A DNA stretch of 64,000 nt from Bathynomus jamesi. Taxonomy: Eukaryota > Arthropoda > Malacostraca > Isopoda > Cirolanidae. The translations under genes and the position numbers were made by a program. The stretch is taken from the NCBI GenBank assembly GCA_023014485.1, contig JAJOZX010003309.1, forward strand, positions 62,001 through 126,000, read 5' to 3'. Below the pieces are notes generated by a model that saw only the letters and a list, made by a program, of their open reading frames with translations, was not told where the DNA came from and did not search any database. Below, piece after piece: positions 23,284 through 34,116 of this stretch. Positions within the stretch are counted from its first letter, which is position 1, and every line of letters starts with the position of its first letter.

Positions 23284-23664
23284 TATATACATTTAGATGC
23301 GTTCCCCGACAGGGCTATTTCCGGGATATGAGGCTACATCGGAGTATCGGTAATAATGCTAATAATAATAAACACGTAATTTATACATAAAAATAATAAT
23401 TATTTATTATTAACAAAAAATATTAATAAAAACATAAAATAACATTCACTTGTGTATTCTCTCGGAGCTTGCGTAATGTTGACCACTGACTGCCGTCGCA
23501 CCAACGATGCTCCTCCTCCTCCTACGTGGCAGCGGCGAGGAGCGAAGTGGGATGAGCTACTCACCAGGAGAGCTGACGGGAGCTGGACCGTCGAGATCCC
23601 TCGAAGATGGGCAAAGAACACGGTTGATGTAGGAATCGAGCAGTGTTGTGAGAGATGCTAAACT
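23284..23664. other. Spacer; one short ORF of doubtful meaning
   Basis: A GC-richer patch at 23,452-23,661 is open for 69 codons on the plus strand but shows no domain; I would not call a gene. Confidence 0.4.
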
Positions 23665-23672
23665 GTTATGTA

Positions 23673-24755
23673 TAGGGCAGTCAAAAGTTGACCGAAAAAA
23701 TTAAGAAAGTTGACCTTACGAATTGAAAAATTGACTTATAAAGTTGCCTTTACTTTCAATAATAAAAACGATACTTTAATTACTTATTCTTGCTCTTCTA
23801 CATCAGTTGACCGATTGTGGTAAATTATGAAGTATTTGCCAACATTTTCTGGCAAAAAATTGCGATCCTTACTTAATAATTTATTAAGCATGGAGAAAGA
23901 TCTCTCTACAGCGGCAGTTGTTGGTTGACATTGCAAAAGCTGACCATAAACTGTTGGTGAGATTTCAGGTCTACTGAGGTTAATTATTTCACAAATACCA
24001 TTTGTCTTGAGACTTGTTTCAATGTATTGTTTGACTGAACAATTGTTTCACATGAGGGTTGCTCAATTTATGAAGAGGTATGTTGGCTGACAGAAATGTA
24101 GTCACAAGTTTTTCCGAAAAATCTGAAGACTTGTACTTTAAAAGGGTTTGCGTCTTTTCATTTCCCACATTTTGGTCTATACCACGCTGGTGCTTTTGGG
24201 TAGAGCGATGTTTATCCACAAAAAAGGATTTGTCATGCTTGACCACAACACAACAAATCTGACAGTATAGCTCATTTTTTCCTGAACAAATGAATTCATT
24301 AGTATATTTTGCAATTATAGCGCGCACTTTAGCAATAGAACTAACTGCAACTTTTGGCATTTTAAATATCTGAAATCAAAAGAAATCGAAATCACTGAAA
24401 TCACAAATCAGAAAAAATCACAAATCAAAAACGGTAACCAGTAACCACAATACATACAACACAACCACATCCAAAACCAGAACGGACATAACTGAATAAG
24501 ACAAATACGAGCAGCGAAGTTGCCAGTTAACCAAAAAGATGCCAATTTTTAGTTATTTTAATTATTTATTCCAAAAAAATTGACTTTATTTACCTCATTG
24601 CTATTTTTTGACCTAACAGGTAAAAGTTGACTTTTGGTTGACCTATTAACTTTGGTAATATACCCCCTACAGGTGTTTTTATTGCATTTTCAGTCGTTTC
24701 AGCGAAAAGTGCCCCATAGGAAACAATTTGACTTTATTGACTTTTGACCGCCCTA
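23673..24755 (-). mobile_element. Internally deleted hAT element with BED/CGGBP1-like N-terminus
   Basis: TIRs begin TAGGGCAGTCAAAAGTTGAC on the left and TAGGGCGGTCAAAAGTCAAT on the right (complement), with the 8-bp duplication GTTATGTA at 23,665-23,672 and 24,756-24,763. Both ends of a transposase gene remain, without the catalytic middle. Confidence 0.9.
23760..24360 (-). pseudogene. hAT transposase, ends only
   Basis: The intact N-terminal ORF (24,360-24,019, 113 codons) starts MPKVAVSSIAKVRAIIAKY and has a BED-type zinc-finger pattern (CSGKNELYCQICCVVV, then HRSTQKHQ), as in CGGBP1-like hAT proteins. After a deletion the minus strand resumes at about 24,000-23,780 with the dimerisation region (AAVERSFSMLNKLLSKDRNF), which is characteristic of hAT C-termini. 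The RNase-H-like catalytic core is missing. It could act only as a DNA-binding competitor, if expressed. Confidence 0.75.
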
Positions 24756-24777
24756 GTTATGTACTACTGTAATATAT

Positions 24778-25036
24778 ATGTTACAGGGAATCTGTGTAAC
24801 TAGGGATTTCATGAAATCCCTAAAATGTTCAGTCGTGTTTTTTTCGTTAGTTTTAACAAAAAAATCACGACTTAACCTAACCAATCGTCAAGGTCGTACA
24901 GATGACCTACCGGGCATTCAATTAACCTAACCGGGTATTCAGTAAGCCTGGCATTCAATAATTTTCCCGTATGTTTAAGGAAAATATCACAACTTAACTT
25001 TACATGAAATCCCTAGTACACAGATACCTGTAACAT
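24778..25036. repeat. Hairpin repeat, TTAGG-like core, copy 3
   Basis: The outer arms ATGTTACAGGGAATCTGTG and its imperfect complement at 25,015-25,036 enclose ATTTCATGAAAT-containing stems and the family core with CTTAACCTAACCAATCGTC and CCGGGCATTCAATTAACC. Confidence 0.75.
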
Positions 25037-25125
25037 ATACACACTTCGATTATTGTGTAGTGTTTAAAACAACCTGTCTTTACAGTATGAATTTTTTGTT
25101 GTATTTAGTAACATTAAATTTTTTT

Positions 25126-25129
<4 letters not shown>

Positions 25130-25171
<42 letters not shown>
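25130..25171. repeat. (TA)n microsatellite bordering the tRNA palindrome
   Basis: Pure TA repeat; a matching (TA)n run follows the other side of the palindrome at 25,614-25,646. Confidence 0.95.
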
Positions 25172-25174
<3 letters not shown>

Positions 25175-25582
25175 AGAAACGACGTAAGAATAGAGGAGCG
25201 TTCTGCACACGAGGAAGAGAAATAACGAACAAATGAAAAATGAGGTCCCCGCCAGATATGCTAACCACTACACCACAGGGCACAATAGTCAGAAGTCGTA
25301 ATTCTCCTACATAGGGCAGAAACCAATGCCCTAAGAGGGCACCCTCGCAAATCGTGAATATGTACATTTGCGAGGGTGCCCTCTTAGGGCATTGGTTTCT
25401 GCCCTATCTAGGAGAATTACGACTTCTGACTATTGTGCCCTGTGGTGTAGTGGTTAGCATATCTGACCGGCAATCGGAAGATCCTGGGTTCGATTCCAGG
25501 GCGGGGACCTCATTTTTCATTTGTTCGTCATTTCTCTTCCTCGTGTGCAGAACGCTCCTCTATTCTTACGTCGTTTCTATAC
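25171..25582. repeat. 412-bp palindrome with a tRNA-like gene in the right arm
   Basis: The left arm (25,171-25,352) and right arm (25,366-25,582) are near-identical complements around a 13-bp centre. The right arm carries a full tRNA-like unit. The left arm has lost about 35 bp between the anticodon stem and the B box. The outermost sequence GTATAGAAACGACGTAAG is present at both ends. Confidence 0.85.
25435..25508 (+). tRNA. tRNA-like gene or pseudogene, anticodon uncertain
   Basis: Contains box A TGGTGTAGTGGTTAGCA and a perfect box B GGTTCGATTCC. An anticodon stem TCTGA/TCGGA encloses the loop CCGGCAA, which would put GGC at the anticodon position. The acceptor stem is imperfect. Its place inside a palindrome argues for a tRNA-derived SINE head or pseudogene rather than a functional gene. 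Confidence 0.4.
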
Positions 25583-25609
25583 ATTAATATACTGCGTGGT
25601 CATTGCAGT

Positions 25610-25645
<36 letters not shown>

Positions 25646-25650
<5 letters not shown>

Positions 25651-25998
25651 ATACTTGAAGGCTTTGTCCCCAACCTTACAAATGAAAAAGAAACAAACTG
25701 GAATGAGAGAAGATTTTGTACTGTCCTAACTGTGGTGGGACAGGGGGCCATGAAAACAAGCATGGAAAATACCCTCAGAATACGAGGCGCAAAGCTTTTT
25801 AATGCCTTACCAAAAAAAGTTAGGAACTTCCAGCACACCGACCTGAATGACTTCAAGAACCAGCTGGACAGATTCTGTGCAAAGTCCCTGACCAGCCATG
25901 CGTGGCTGGATACGAGGGCAAGCGTAGGTCAGACAGCAATTCCCTCCTTCAAATCCCGCAAAAGAAGCGATCCTGAACCGTCGTTGAAACTCACATAA
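25646..25998 (+). pseudogene. 5'-truncated non-LTR retrotransposon C-terminus
   Basis: The open frame includes KILEGFVPNLTNEKE, ENTLRIRGAKLFNALPKKVR and LDRFCAKSLTSH. This matches the usual tail of animal non-LTR reverse transcriptases (pattern RG..LFN.LP..IR...). The start lies inside (TA)n, as expected for 5' truncation. No catalytic region is present. Confidence 0.65.
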
Positions 25999-26003
25999 AA
26001 TAA

Positions 26004-26006
<3 letters not shown>

Positions 26007-26067
<61 letters not shown>

Positions 26068-26085
26068 ATATATATATAAATACAT

Positions 26086-26147
<62 letters not shown>

Positions 26148-26155
26148 TGTGGGTT

Positions 26156-26186
<31 letters not shown>
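26007..26186. repeat. Compound microsatellite (TA)n-(GA)n-(TA)n-(GT)n
   Basis: TA at 26,007-26,036, GA at 26,037-26,066, TA-rich to 26,145, then a GT run to 26,186. Confidence 0.95.
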
Positions 26187-26188
<2 letters not shown>

Positions 26189-26839
26189 ACACAATATATA
26201 TGTAAAAATGAACAATGAATAATTCCTACATTCATATAATTCTTATGTTTATTCGCATACTTCCTTCGTATATTTATATAATACTTATATTCTTATGTAT
26301 ATTTATAGTCATATATTCATTTTGACATATAACTCCAAAGTCGCATAACGCTGACACGAGTTTGAATAAATTTTTTATTTACTTTCTATTTTATAATTGG
26401 TGAATTATTTCTTTTTAAACTACCTAATATTTTTTTTAGATTTAACTTAATAATGTAATCTTGTTAAATTCTGTATGCATTCTCTTTTCGTTGTAAATGA
26501 TGAAATCATGTCCTGCTTAGCGTTTAATTTTGAATCTTAAGCATTTAATTTTTGCTCATGTGCATGTTTGATTGTAATTTCTTGATGGAAAGCCTATTTC
26601 AATTTCCATTTTTAGTTAACTCGGCAGATCATGATAACATCAGATCTGTCAATATGCGGTTTAAAATAAAAATATGGCTTCCTCTTGCTCAGCAGTCTAA
26701 ACATTGCTACAGCTAAAATATTTGTTTTATCTTTAAATATTTTGCAAAGTAAATCAGCTTATTGAGAATAAAAAACAAATTTAGAAAGAAATTTAGACAC
26801 AAGGACAAGAGCAATAGGTACGTAAAACATAGACTTTAT
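26187..26839. other. Non-coding AT-rich spacer
   Basis: Nothing recognised on either strand. Confidence 0.5.
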
Positions 26840-27332
26840 TAATCTTAATTAAACATGTTCAGTGTAATCACCACTTTTTTCGAACACAGTATGCAACCTT
26901 ACACAAATGGTTGACATAATATTGGAAATAGCTCAGCGACGATGTTGTTCATTACCTCACAGGCTTTGGTCTTTTGGTCTCCAAGTGTCTTAGGCTTGGT
27001 AGAATACATCCTTTCTTTTATGTAACCGCACTAAAATAGTCAGGGGGTGTAAGTGAGGTAAGTATGGAGGATATTCCACTAGCTCATGAAGGGAGATTAG
27101 TCGCCCGGAAAAATGCTTACTCAAAAAGTTAAGAGTTTCACAAGCAGTGTGTAGAGGTGCTCCATCCAGCTGAAACCACTGTGAATCAGGGGTAATGCAG
27201 GTGTTTCTTTCACGGGATAAATTGAATAGGTGTGGTAAATAGAAATCTTGTAAAATCCAACGATATGAATTTTGCGTTACCGCTATTTTTCCAGTTTCAT
27301 TCTCAAAGAAGTAGCGACCGACTACACCATAC

Positions 27333-28141
27333 CAAGTGGTGGGCATCGATACACGAAAATCCCTAAGACGACACCGATACATCGATACTCGTAAATCGTC
27401 TGAAGCGATACCGATACATCGATACTTTATAGATGGCTAAAGCGATATCGATACTGATACATGTATCGCGATACATTACTATAAGAATGAACAAATCTTA
27501 CTAATATGTAAATAAATTTTTACTTTGTATATTGGGTGTAAAAAACGATCAATTCAGTTAAGAAAAAATTTATTTTATACCAAGTTAGCTCACAGAAAAA
27601 CTTAAATGTTATAAACTTTTAACGAGGAACATAAGAAATTGTAAATAATCGTAAATACATTGATATGTTGTATGCATGCATTGCACGTCGGGTGAAAATT
27701 GCGCAGAGCGTAGCGCGCTTCTGTATTGAAATTGAAATTACGCATCTGAGGGGTTAATAGCTATGGAAAGAGAAATATTTTTGTGGATGCGCGGCGCGAA
27801 AAATATTACTAACATGATATCATTGATATGTATGATATAACTGTAAATATCAGAGCCCTTAAACATTATAACTTAAAACCATATTATTTGAAAAAAACAG
27901 AAGTTCAGAAAATTTGCGGATTATTCAACTTTTTACAATTTTGCTTACTATTACTTTCAGTTATTTGCATGAATGTATCGGTGTATCGATGACTCGATTT
28001 TTTTCGATACATTTAAGAAAAATGACCTTAGCGATACCGATACTGATACATCGATCAAGTAGCTAAGGCGATACCGTTACCGATACAAAAGTATCGCTCG
28101 ATACGTAACGCCGATACATGTATCGCGATACTGCCCATTCT
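27333..28141. mobile_element. 809-bp hAT-type MITE rich in TATCGATA/TATCGCGATA repeats
   Basis: Inserted in the mariner, with the duplication CACCATAC (27,325-27,332) and CACCATGC (28,142-28,149), one mismatch. The ends are CAAGTGGTGGGCATCGATAC and an inverted AGAATGGGCAGTATCG. Subterminal zones are crowded with CGATACATCGATAC-type palindromes. No ORF. Confidence 0.8.
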
Positions 28142-28255
28142 CACCATGCCACCCACCAGCGACCCAAATGTTTAGTAACACTACGTGGAAGCTCTATTGA
28201 AATGCCAGCATGACTTCCCCAATAGCGAAAGTTTTCCTTGTTAATCTCCCTAGAC

Positions 28256-28714
28256 CAAGGTTTCCAATACTGTGGTCCGCGGACCACCGGCGCGATCACA
28301 TCTAAGGGGTATCTCCAAACAGAATTCCAAATATTACTAAACTAATAAAGATAATAATTCGTGTTATTAATTAATAATAATATTATTATTATTAATAATT
28401 CGTTTGTTATTAAACCTAATATCTCAAAGCTGACTTTCAACAAACAACACCACTGTTTGCACTAATTTTAAATGTTTTTTAGGTAGATGTGTCCAAGTTC
28501 TTTTCTAGAATGCACTGTTTGAACATTCTTATATTAACATTTTGTTGACATTTGTGTTATGTTTATATGCATTTTAGTTTTCACTGTAAAAGTTCATTCT
28601 TGTGACGATAAATATTACAGTCATACACTAATTTTCGCAATTTGTATTGTTTTTCGAAATTCGAAAGTTAAAAAAATTAGCGCTATGGAGAAGGACAGGG
28701 ATTGGGAAACTCTG
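28256..28714. mobile_element. 459-bp hAT-type MITE
   Basis: The ends are CAAGGTTTCCAATACTG and, inverted, CAGAGTTTCCCAATCCCTG. The exact 8-bp duplication CCCTAGAC is at 28,248-28,255 and 28,715-28,722. It splits the same mariner gene. The interior is AT-rich without coding sequence. Confidence 0.9.
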
Positions 28715-29548
28715 CCCTAGACAGTTGTACATAACACTCGTTAGTGATGTGGATGTGTTTAAAAAACTCAGGATCTTCTAGTTTTGCTAACATCCGTGTT
28801 GCGAATTCTATTCGTCTTTGTTTTTGAACATTAGTCAGTAAAGGTTGTGAATAAATTTTTTTGAGAAAATTTTTTAATTCGGTCGAAATACACGATGCAC
28901 AAATTTTCGTGAAATACTTACTTCTGCCGACAAACGTAGAATTGACTTCTATGGATTGCGCACAATAATTTCATGAACCATACATACGTGTTGCACAGTA
29001 TCTGTGGACCGTGGTCTACCACTGTTACCCTTATGTTGATTGCTTACATTTTTTCTTCTGTTTGAAATTTTCTAACAATTCGTAATACTCTCTTTCTATC
29101 GGATGGATCTCCGCAGCCATAGTCTCTGCAAAAGTTCCTCTGTACCTGCGTCACAGGAGTTGTCACATGAAACCACTCAGCAATCTTGATTTTCTGTTCC
29201 AGCTACAAATTCAACCTCACTTTTTGAGGGTCCAGCCATATTATTCCGTGGAGACTTGATCCTTAAGGAGACTTAGTCAAAATTTGGCTTTCCTATAGCC
29301 TGGTAAGGAGAAGTTATTGTCTTAAGTATGAAATGGTGAAAGAATGGCTTTAATATACAATATTTATTAGTTATTAAGTAATTAAGTGATAATTAATGAA
29401 ACGTTAGAAATGTGTACGTATATGCATCTTGGTATATGCCAAATAAAACTCCCAATCTCTTACCTTTCTGAAAAAGAAACCTCAATAATAAAATATACAT
29501 CCATTATAAAATAATGGGCAAATAAAAATAGGGCATTTTTTTGGAGGG

Positions 29549-29556
29549 AGGGGATG

Positions 29557-29601
<45 letters not shown>

Positions 29602-30600
29602 CCGAGTTAACACTATCGTGACCACATAAAACAAAGATGAAGAATTTAAAAGTATATAAATATACATAATTTCAAGTAAATTACTAAAAAATTAGTCCTA
29701 ATAAAAATTACTTTAATTTTCTCTTCTAAAATGAAAAAAAAAGTAAAGTGAAGATATAAATATAGTGGATGGTCAATTAGATTTAATAACATTCATTATC
29801 TATAATTTCCACCCATTACTTCGGATACTTTCAATTCTCGCAAAGTTACAACAAAAGTATGATAAATACATGCGAGACAGGCCATTTCATTGATTTTTCA
29901 GTTTAACTGTACGCGCTGTGCCGTTAATGTATTTGATGATTATCTTTTCAAAGAATTCTTTTACGACTTTTTTGTGGGTAAAGGCGTTGAAGATTTAGAT
30001 TTAACTTCAGAGAATAGTAGAAAATAATCGTTATCATCGTGATAAGGAAGATAATAAAAGTGCATTTTTGTTTTTGTGCTTTTCAGTGAATAAGTGTTTC
30101 ATTTGCTTACACAAAATTTTAATTTCTATTTTTTATTTACATTTGTTCACTGAGTTTTCTGATCAATGTTCTCATTATGAAGCTGAAATGTACGCATTCA
30201 TTAGGCCAAAATATATAAAAACTCTAAATTTAAGATATTGTCTATAATAGCATCGGGGATGCAACCTCATTGTAATAATGAATATTTACTGCATCCAGTT
30301 CCTTTTATTAGCATAAACCTAGAATATTTTTGGCGTTACACAGGCCTTTTATTTATTTATTTTTAATTTTTATTTATTCGAGAATCTGATTAAGTATTAA
30401 GTCGAATAAATTTTACATGTTTTGAATGTATGTGTATATATTCTGTATATATACAGTATGTTAAATGTTTTATGAGTAAATGGATAGCTTGTGTCTACAG
30501 TATGTTATACGAAATAATTTCAATTTGAATGGAAACGTTTGAACTTTTTAAGAGTAAAACCTTCATGTCAGAAGAGTGTCCCAGAAAAACAGAGTCTATT
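29549..30600. other. Non-coding spacer with (TA)n at its left edge
   Basis: (TA)n at about 29,561-29,600. The rest is AT-rich with no recognised feature. Confidence 0.5.
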
Positions 30601-30606
30601 TAACGA

Positions 30607-33230
30607 GTGAGTCTGTGCACTAATGGCTATAGAATTGATGGGGGAAAAGGAATAAGAAAACTCGGTACATCCATGGTGGTAAAAAATAACTTAAACGTCT
30701 TTTACTGTAACGCGCGTAGTATTAGAAATAAATTAAATGAATTTAAGGCGATAATTTATTTCAGCAACTACGATATAGGGATCTTTTCCGTTTGACTGCC
30801 GCCATTGCTCACTTCTTGGTAACTTTATTGACAATCGGAATAGTATAATTGTCGGAGACTTTAACTGTCCTAATGTTAATTATGAGACTTTTACTGGTAA
30901 TGAGGAGGGTTTGAGATTGATTGAGTTTATGGAAGATAACTTTTTACGGCAGATGGTTACCGAACCAACGCGCGGTGATAATATTTTAGATGTGGTGATG
31001 ACGGACGGCGAGAATATAGTCGAAGGTTTAGAAGTAGGCGAGAGTTTAGGATGTAGTGATCATCAAATTCTTAGGTTTAAGTTATTGATAGAAAACACTA
31101 AGGATAGAAAACACTAAGGATAGTAACGTAATAGAAGTCCCTGATTTTCGTAGGGCTAATTTTGATAGTTTTGCGGATAGGATGAGATTAGTGGACTGGG
31201 ATAACTTATTTATGGGTAATGACACAAATTTGCATTGGGTGGCGTTTAGAGAACGTTTTAGGAATATTGAAAGGGAGTTTATTCCTCGTAGGCCCAAGCG
31301 CGCTAGAAATCATGGTAGGCCCAAGTGGTGAACTAGGGAAATAAGCGAGTTCATAAATGAGCGTAATAGAGCGTATAGACTTAATAAGCGCAATGGCACG
31401 GCAGCTAACTTTAATAGATATATCGAGCTTAGACGTCAGTTTAAAAGATCAGTTAGGAATGCTAAGCGTAATTTAGAGATACTTATAGCTGCGGATAGTA
31501 AACATAATCCAAAAAAGTTTTTTGAATACGTTAATAATCGTAAGCCGATAAAAGATAACATAGGCCCTCTAGTGGATGTTAATGGCGCTATGGCTTCTGA
31601 CGCTCAGGCGATGGCGGGTATTTTCAATAACTTTTTTGCGACAGTTTTTACCGTAGAAGACGTAAATAATGTCCCCGACGTGGACGATATCGTTCCATTT
31701 AGTAGCGAGACTATTTTGGACGAAATAACTGTTTACGAGGGTGAGATTGCGCATTATATCGATAGGCTAAAAAGCAAGGCTCCAGGCCCTGACGCTTTTT
31801 ATCCCAGACATTTGAAAGCTTTGAAAGATGTTATCGTAGGCCCCTTAACGAAGATTTTTAATCAGTCACTCGAAACGGGGATTATTCCTGAAGACTTCAA
31901 ATTAGCTAACGTCACGCCTATTTTTAAAAAAGGCGACCGCGCAATAGCTAGCAATTATAGGCCCATTAGCTTAACGTCAATTGTCGGTAAACTTTTGGAA
32001 TCCGTAGTTAGGGATCGTATCATCGATCACTTAGAAAGTCGCGATTTGATTAATAGTAGTCAGCATGGGTTTCGACGCCATGGGTCTTGTTTAACTAATT
32101 TGTTAGAATTTTATAACGAAATAGTGCGCGAATACGATAGGCATAGAGCAGCTGACGTTATTTATTTAGATTTTAAAAAGGCGTTCGATACACTTCCGCA
32201 TAGGAGATTAATTGCGAGGGTCAAAGCGCACGGTATACGCGGTCAGGTAGCTAACTGGTTAGAAGAATGGCTTCGTGCTAGGAGGCAGAGGGTCGTAGTT
32301 AATGGTAGTGAATCGGGGTGGTTGGATGTAGGTAGCGGTGTCCCCAGGGTTCAGTGTTAGGCCCATTGCTATTCGTAATTTACATTAACGACATAGATGT
32401 AGGACTGACTAGTAACGTGTCAAAATTCGCGGACGATACTAAAATAGGCGGTAAGGTTGTTAACGAGGACGATAGAAATAGGCTCCAAGACGATGTAAAT
32501 AGGATTATGGAGTGGACGGATAAGTGGCAGATGCAATTTAACGTAGACAAATGTAAAGTTTTGCATATAGGTTCTCGTAACAATAATTACACGTACACGA
32601 TGGATGATAGAGAGTTGGCGAGCGTTTACGAGGAAGTAGATTTAGGCTTACGCGTATCTAAGGATTTAAAGGTTAGGAACAAGTTCCTGGAGTCTTGCGC
32701 AAAAACTAATAGGATGGTAGGCTTCATAGCGCGTAATTTTGAATTTAAATCGAAGGATATTATATTGCCCCTTTACAAGTCCCTAGTCAGGCCTCATTTA
32801 GAATATGCAGTTCAGTTTTGGTGCCCGTACTTGCGTGAGGATATTGATAGGTTAGAAAGGGTTCAGCGTCGTGCCACGAAACTGATTCCGTCATTGCGCA
32901 ACAAGCTTTATGAAGATAGGATTAAAGAGTTAGACCTGTATTCACTCGAAACTAGGAGATTAAGGGGGGAGCTTATTGAAGTTTTCAAAATCGTCAATAA
33001 CATCGATAACGTAAATTTTGACAAATTGTTCACTTTCGATAATAATAATACTCGTAACAACGGATTTAAGTTGGGTGGCAGACGTTTCATCACTAATATC
33101 GCTAAAAATTTCTTTACGTTTAAAGTAACTGATAAATGAAATAATCTTCCCGCGTCAGTCGTGAACTCTACCAGCGTTAAAATGTTTAAGAACCGTTTAG
33201 ATAGGCATTTTAAAAATATTAACGTTGTTT
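30607..33230 (+). pseudogene. Endonuclease-reverse transcriptase polyprotein, near full length, broken
   Basis: The endonuclease part has LNVFYCNARSIRNKLNEF (30,690-30,750), an internal deletion at about 30,790, then IIVGDFNCPNVNYE and LGCSDHQILRF (SDH motif, 31,050). The RT follows from 31,572: SKAPGPDAFYPRHLK, NYRPISLTS, QHGFRRHGSCLTN, IYLDFKKAFDTLPH, GSGVPRVQC (a frameshift where PQGSVLGP is expected, 32,345-32,360), then LFVIYINDI, the active site FADDTKIGG, KWQMQFNVDKCKVLHIGSRN and VQRRATKL. It ends near 33,230. Lesions are the endonuclease deletion, stops around 30,800 and 31,330, the 32.35-kb frameshift and a stop at 33,137. Confidence 0.85.
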
Positions 33231-33235
33231 AATAT

Positions 33236-33566
33236 AATAATAAAACAATCCCCCTTCTCCCTCTCAGCTTCCCCCTTTTCTCTCTCAGCTTCCCCTTTTC
33301 TCTCTCAGCTTCCCCTTTTCTCTCTCAGCCTCCCCCTTTTCCTTCTCAGCCTCCCCCTTTTCCCTCTCAGCCTCCCCATTTTCCCTCTCAGCCTCCCCCT
33401 TTTCCCTCTCAGCTTCCCCCCTTTTCCCTCTCAGCCTCCCCTTTTCCCTCTCAGCCTCCCCCTTTTCCCTCTCAGCCTCCCCCTTTTCCCTCTCAGCCTC
33501 ACCCTTTTCCCTCTCAGCCTCACCCTTTTCCCTCTCAGCCTCACCCTTTTCCCTCTCCCTCGTTAA
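33236..33566. repeat. CT-rich minisatellite (about 21-22 bp unit) in the retroelement 3' UTR
   Basis: About 15 copies of CCCTCTCAGCCTCCCCCTTTT-type units. The array is bracketed by a direct repeat of ATTAACGTTGTTTAATATAA (about 33,220 and 33,575), showing that it expanded inside, or was inserted into, the UTR. Confidence 0.9.
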
Positions 33567-33708
33567 AATTATTTATTAACGTTGTTTAATATAATAAAAC
33601 AATTAGCAACTGGAGCTCTTGGGGTGGTGATCGAGGATGAGTCTGTTGACAATAATGCCAGCTTGTGACATGCCAGTGTGTGATGCCAGCAAAAAAAAAA
33701 AAAAAAAA

Positions 33709-34116
33709 ATTAGACTTTTTGTTTTATTTTACCTACTTTTTTTTTTTCTTCTTATCCTCTCCTTACTTGCATGTCTGTAGTTTGCATGGTATGATAGTGA
33801 GTTAAGACTGTGTTTGCATGGTTTGTAAGCGTTCTTATTTTGCTTCTTTTCATCTTTCACCCCTTTCCTATTCTCTCCGGCTATTTTTTCTGACTTGTCG
33901 GCAGTGGCCGACTGATGATGATGGTGAGCCTTTCTTTCTCTTTTTCTGAATGAATGTTAACCCATGAGTGATAGGTGTTGCTACTTAATTAACCCCTTAT
34001 TCTCTTCTCTTAACCCCCTACTCTTTCCTTTCTCTCGGGCTAACCTCAGAGTGGATCTTAGGGTCTTTGTTAGCCTTAGCTTCTGTAGATCTGTAGAAGC
34101 TTTCTGGGTACCCTAG
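33709..34116. other. Pyrimidine-rich spacer before the second Polinton genes
   Basis: No gene. At 34,052-34,098 lies a segment with TGGATCTTAGGGTCTTTG that recurs inverted at about 56,918-56,965. Confidence 0.5.

Larger units (their letters stand above)
26850..29239 (-). pseudogene. Mariner-like transposase in three pieces
   Basis: Segment 1 (29,239-28,723) starts MAGPSKSEVEFVAGTEN and contains a helix-turn-helix region with GNSGRPRSTDTVQHV, with several stops. Segment 2 (28,247-28,150) has NKENFRYWGSHAG. Segment 3 (27,324-26,850) has GRYFFENETGKIAV and FQLDGAPLHTACETLN (second D of the DDE core). The third acidic site lies in a decayed YPPYLPHLHPL block. The order is that of an IS630/mariner transposase. 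Multiple stops make it inactive. Confidence 0.75.
26840..29548 (-). mobile_element. Mariner-like element interrupted by two hAT MITEs
   Basis: The transposase reads on the minus strand from ATG at 29,239 to about 26,850. The 5' end near 29,548 matches, in opposite orientation, the start of the deleted copy at 57,659. Insertions at 27,333-28,141 and 28,256-28,714 split the gene. Confidence 0.75.
30607..33708 (+). mobile_element. CR1/Jockey-like non-LTR retrotransposon with poly(A) tail
   Basis: The best-preserved retroelement in the window: endonuclease remnant, reverse transcriptase, 3' UTR and an A-run at 33,690-33,708. A pyrimidine minisatellite sits inside the 3' UTR. Confidence 0.8.

Noticed and set aside
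23452..23661. 69-codon ORF with PPPPTWQRRGAKWDELL
   Set aside because: No domain, no supporting context, and an equally long ORF on the other strand.
25435..25508. Functional tRNA gene with a GGC anticodon
   Set aside because: The acceptor stem pairs poorly and the unit is embedded in a palindrome. Kept only as tRNA-like.
33225..33566. 113-codon ORF with FPLSLPL repeats
   Set aside because: It is the CT-rich minisatellite read in one frame.
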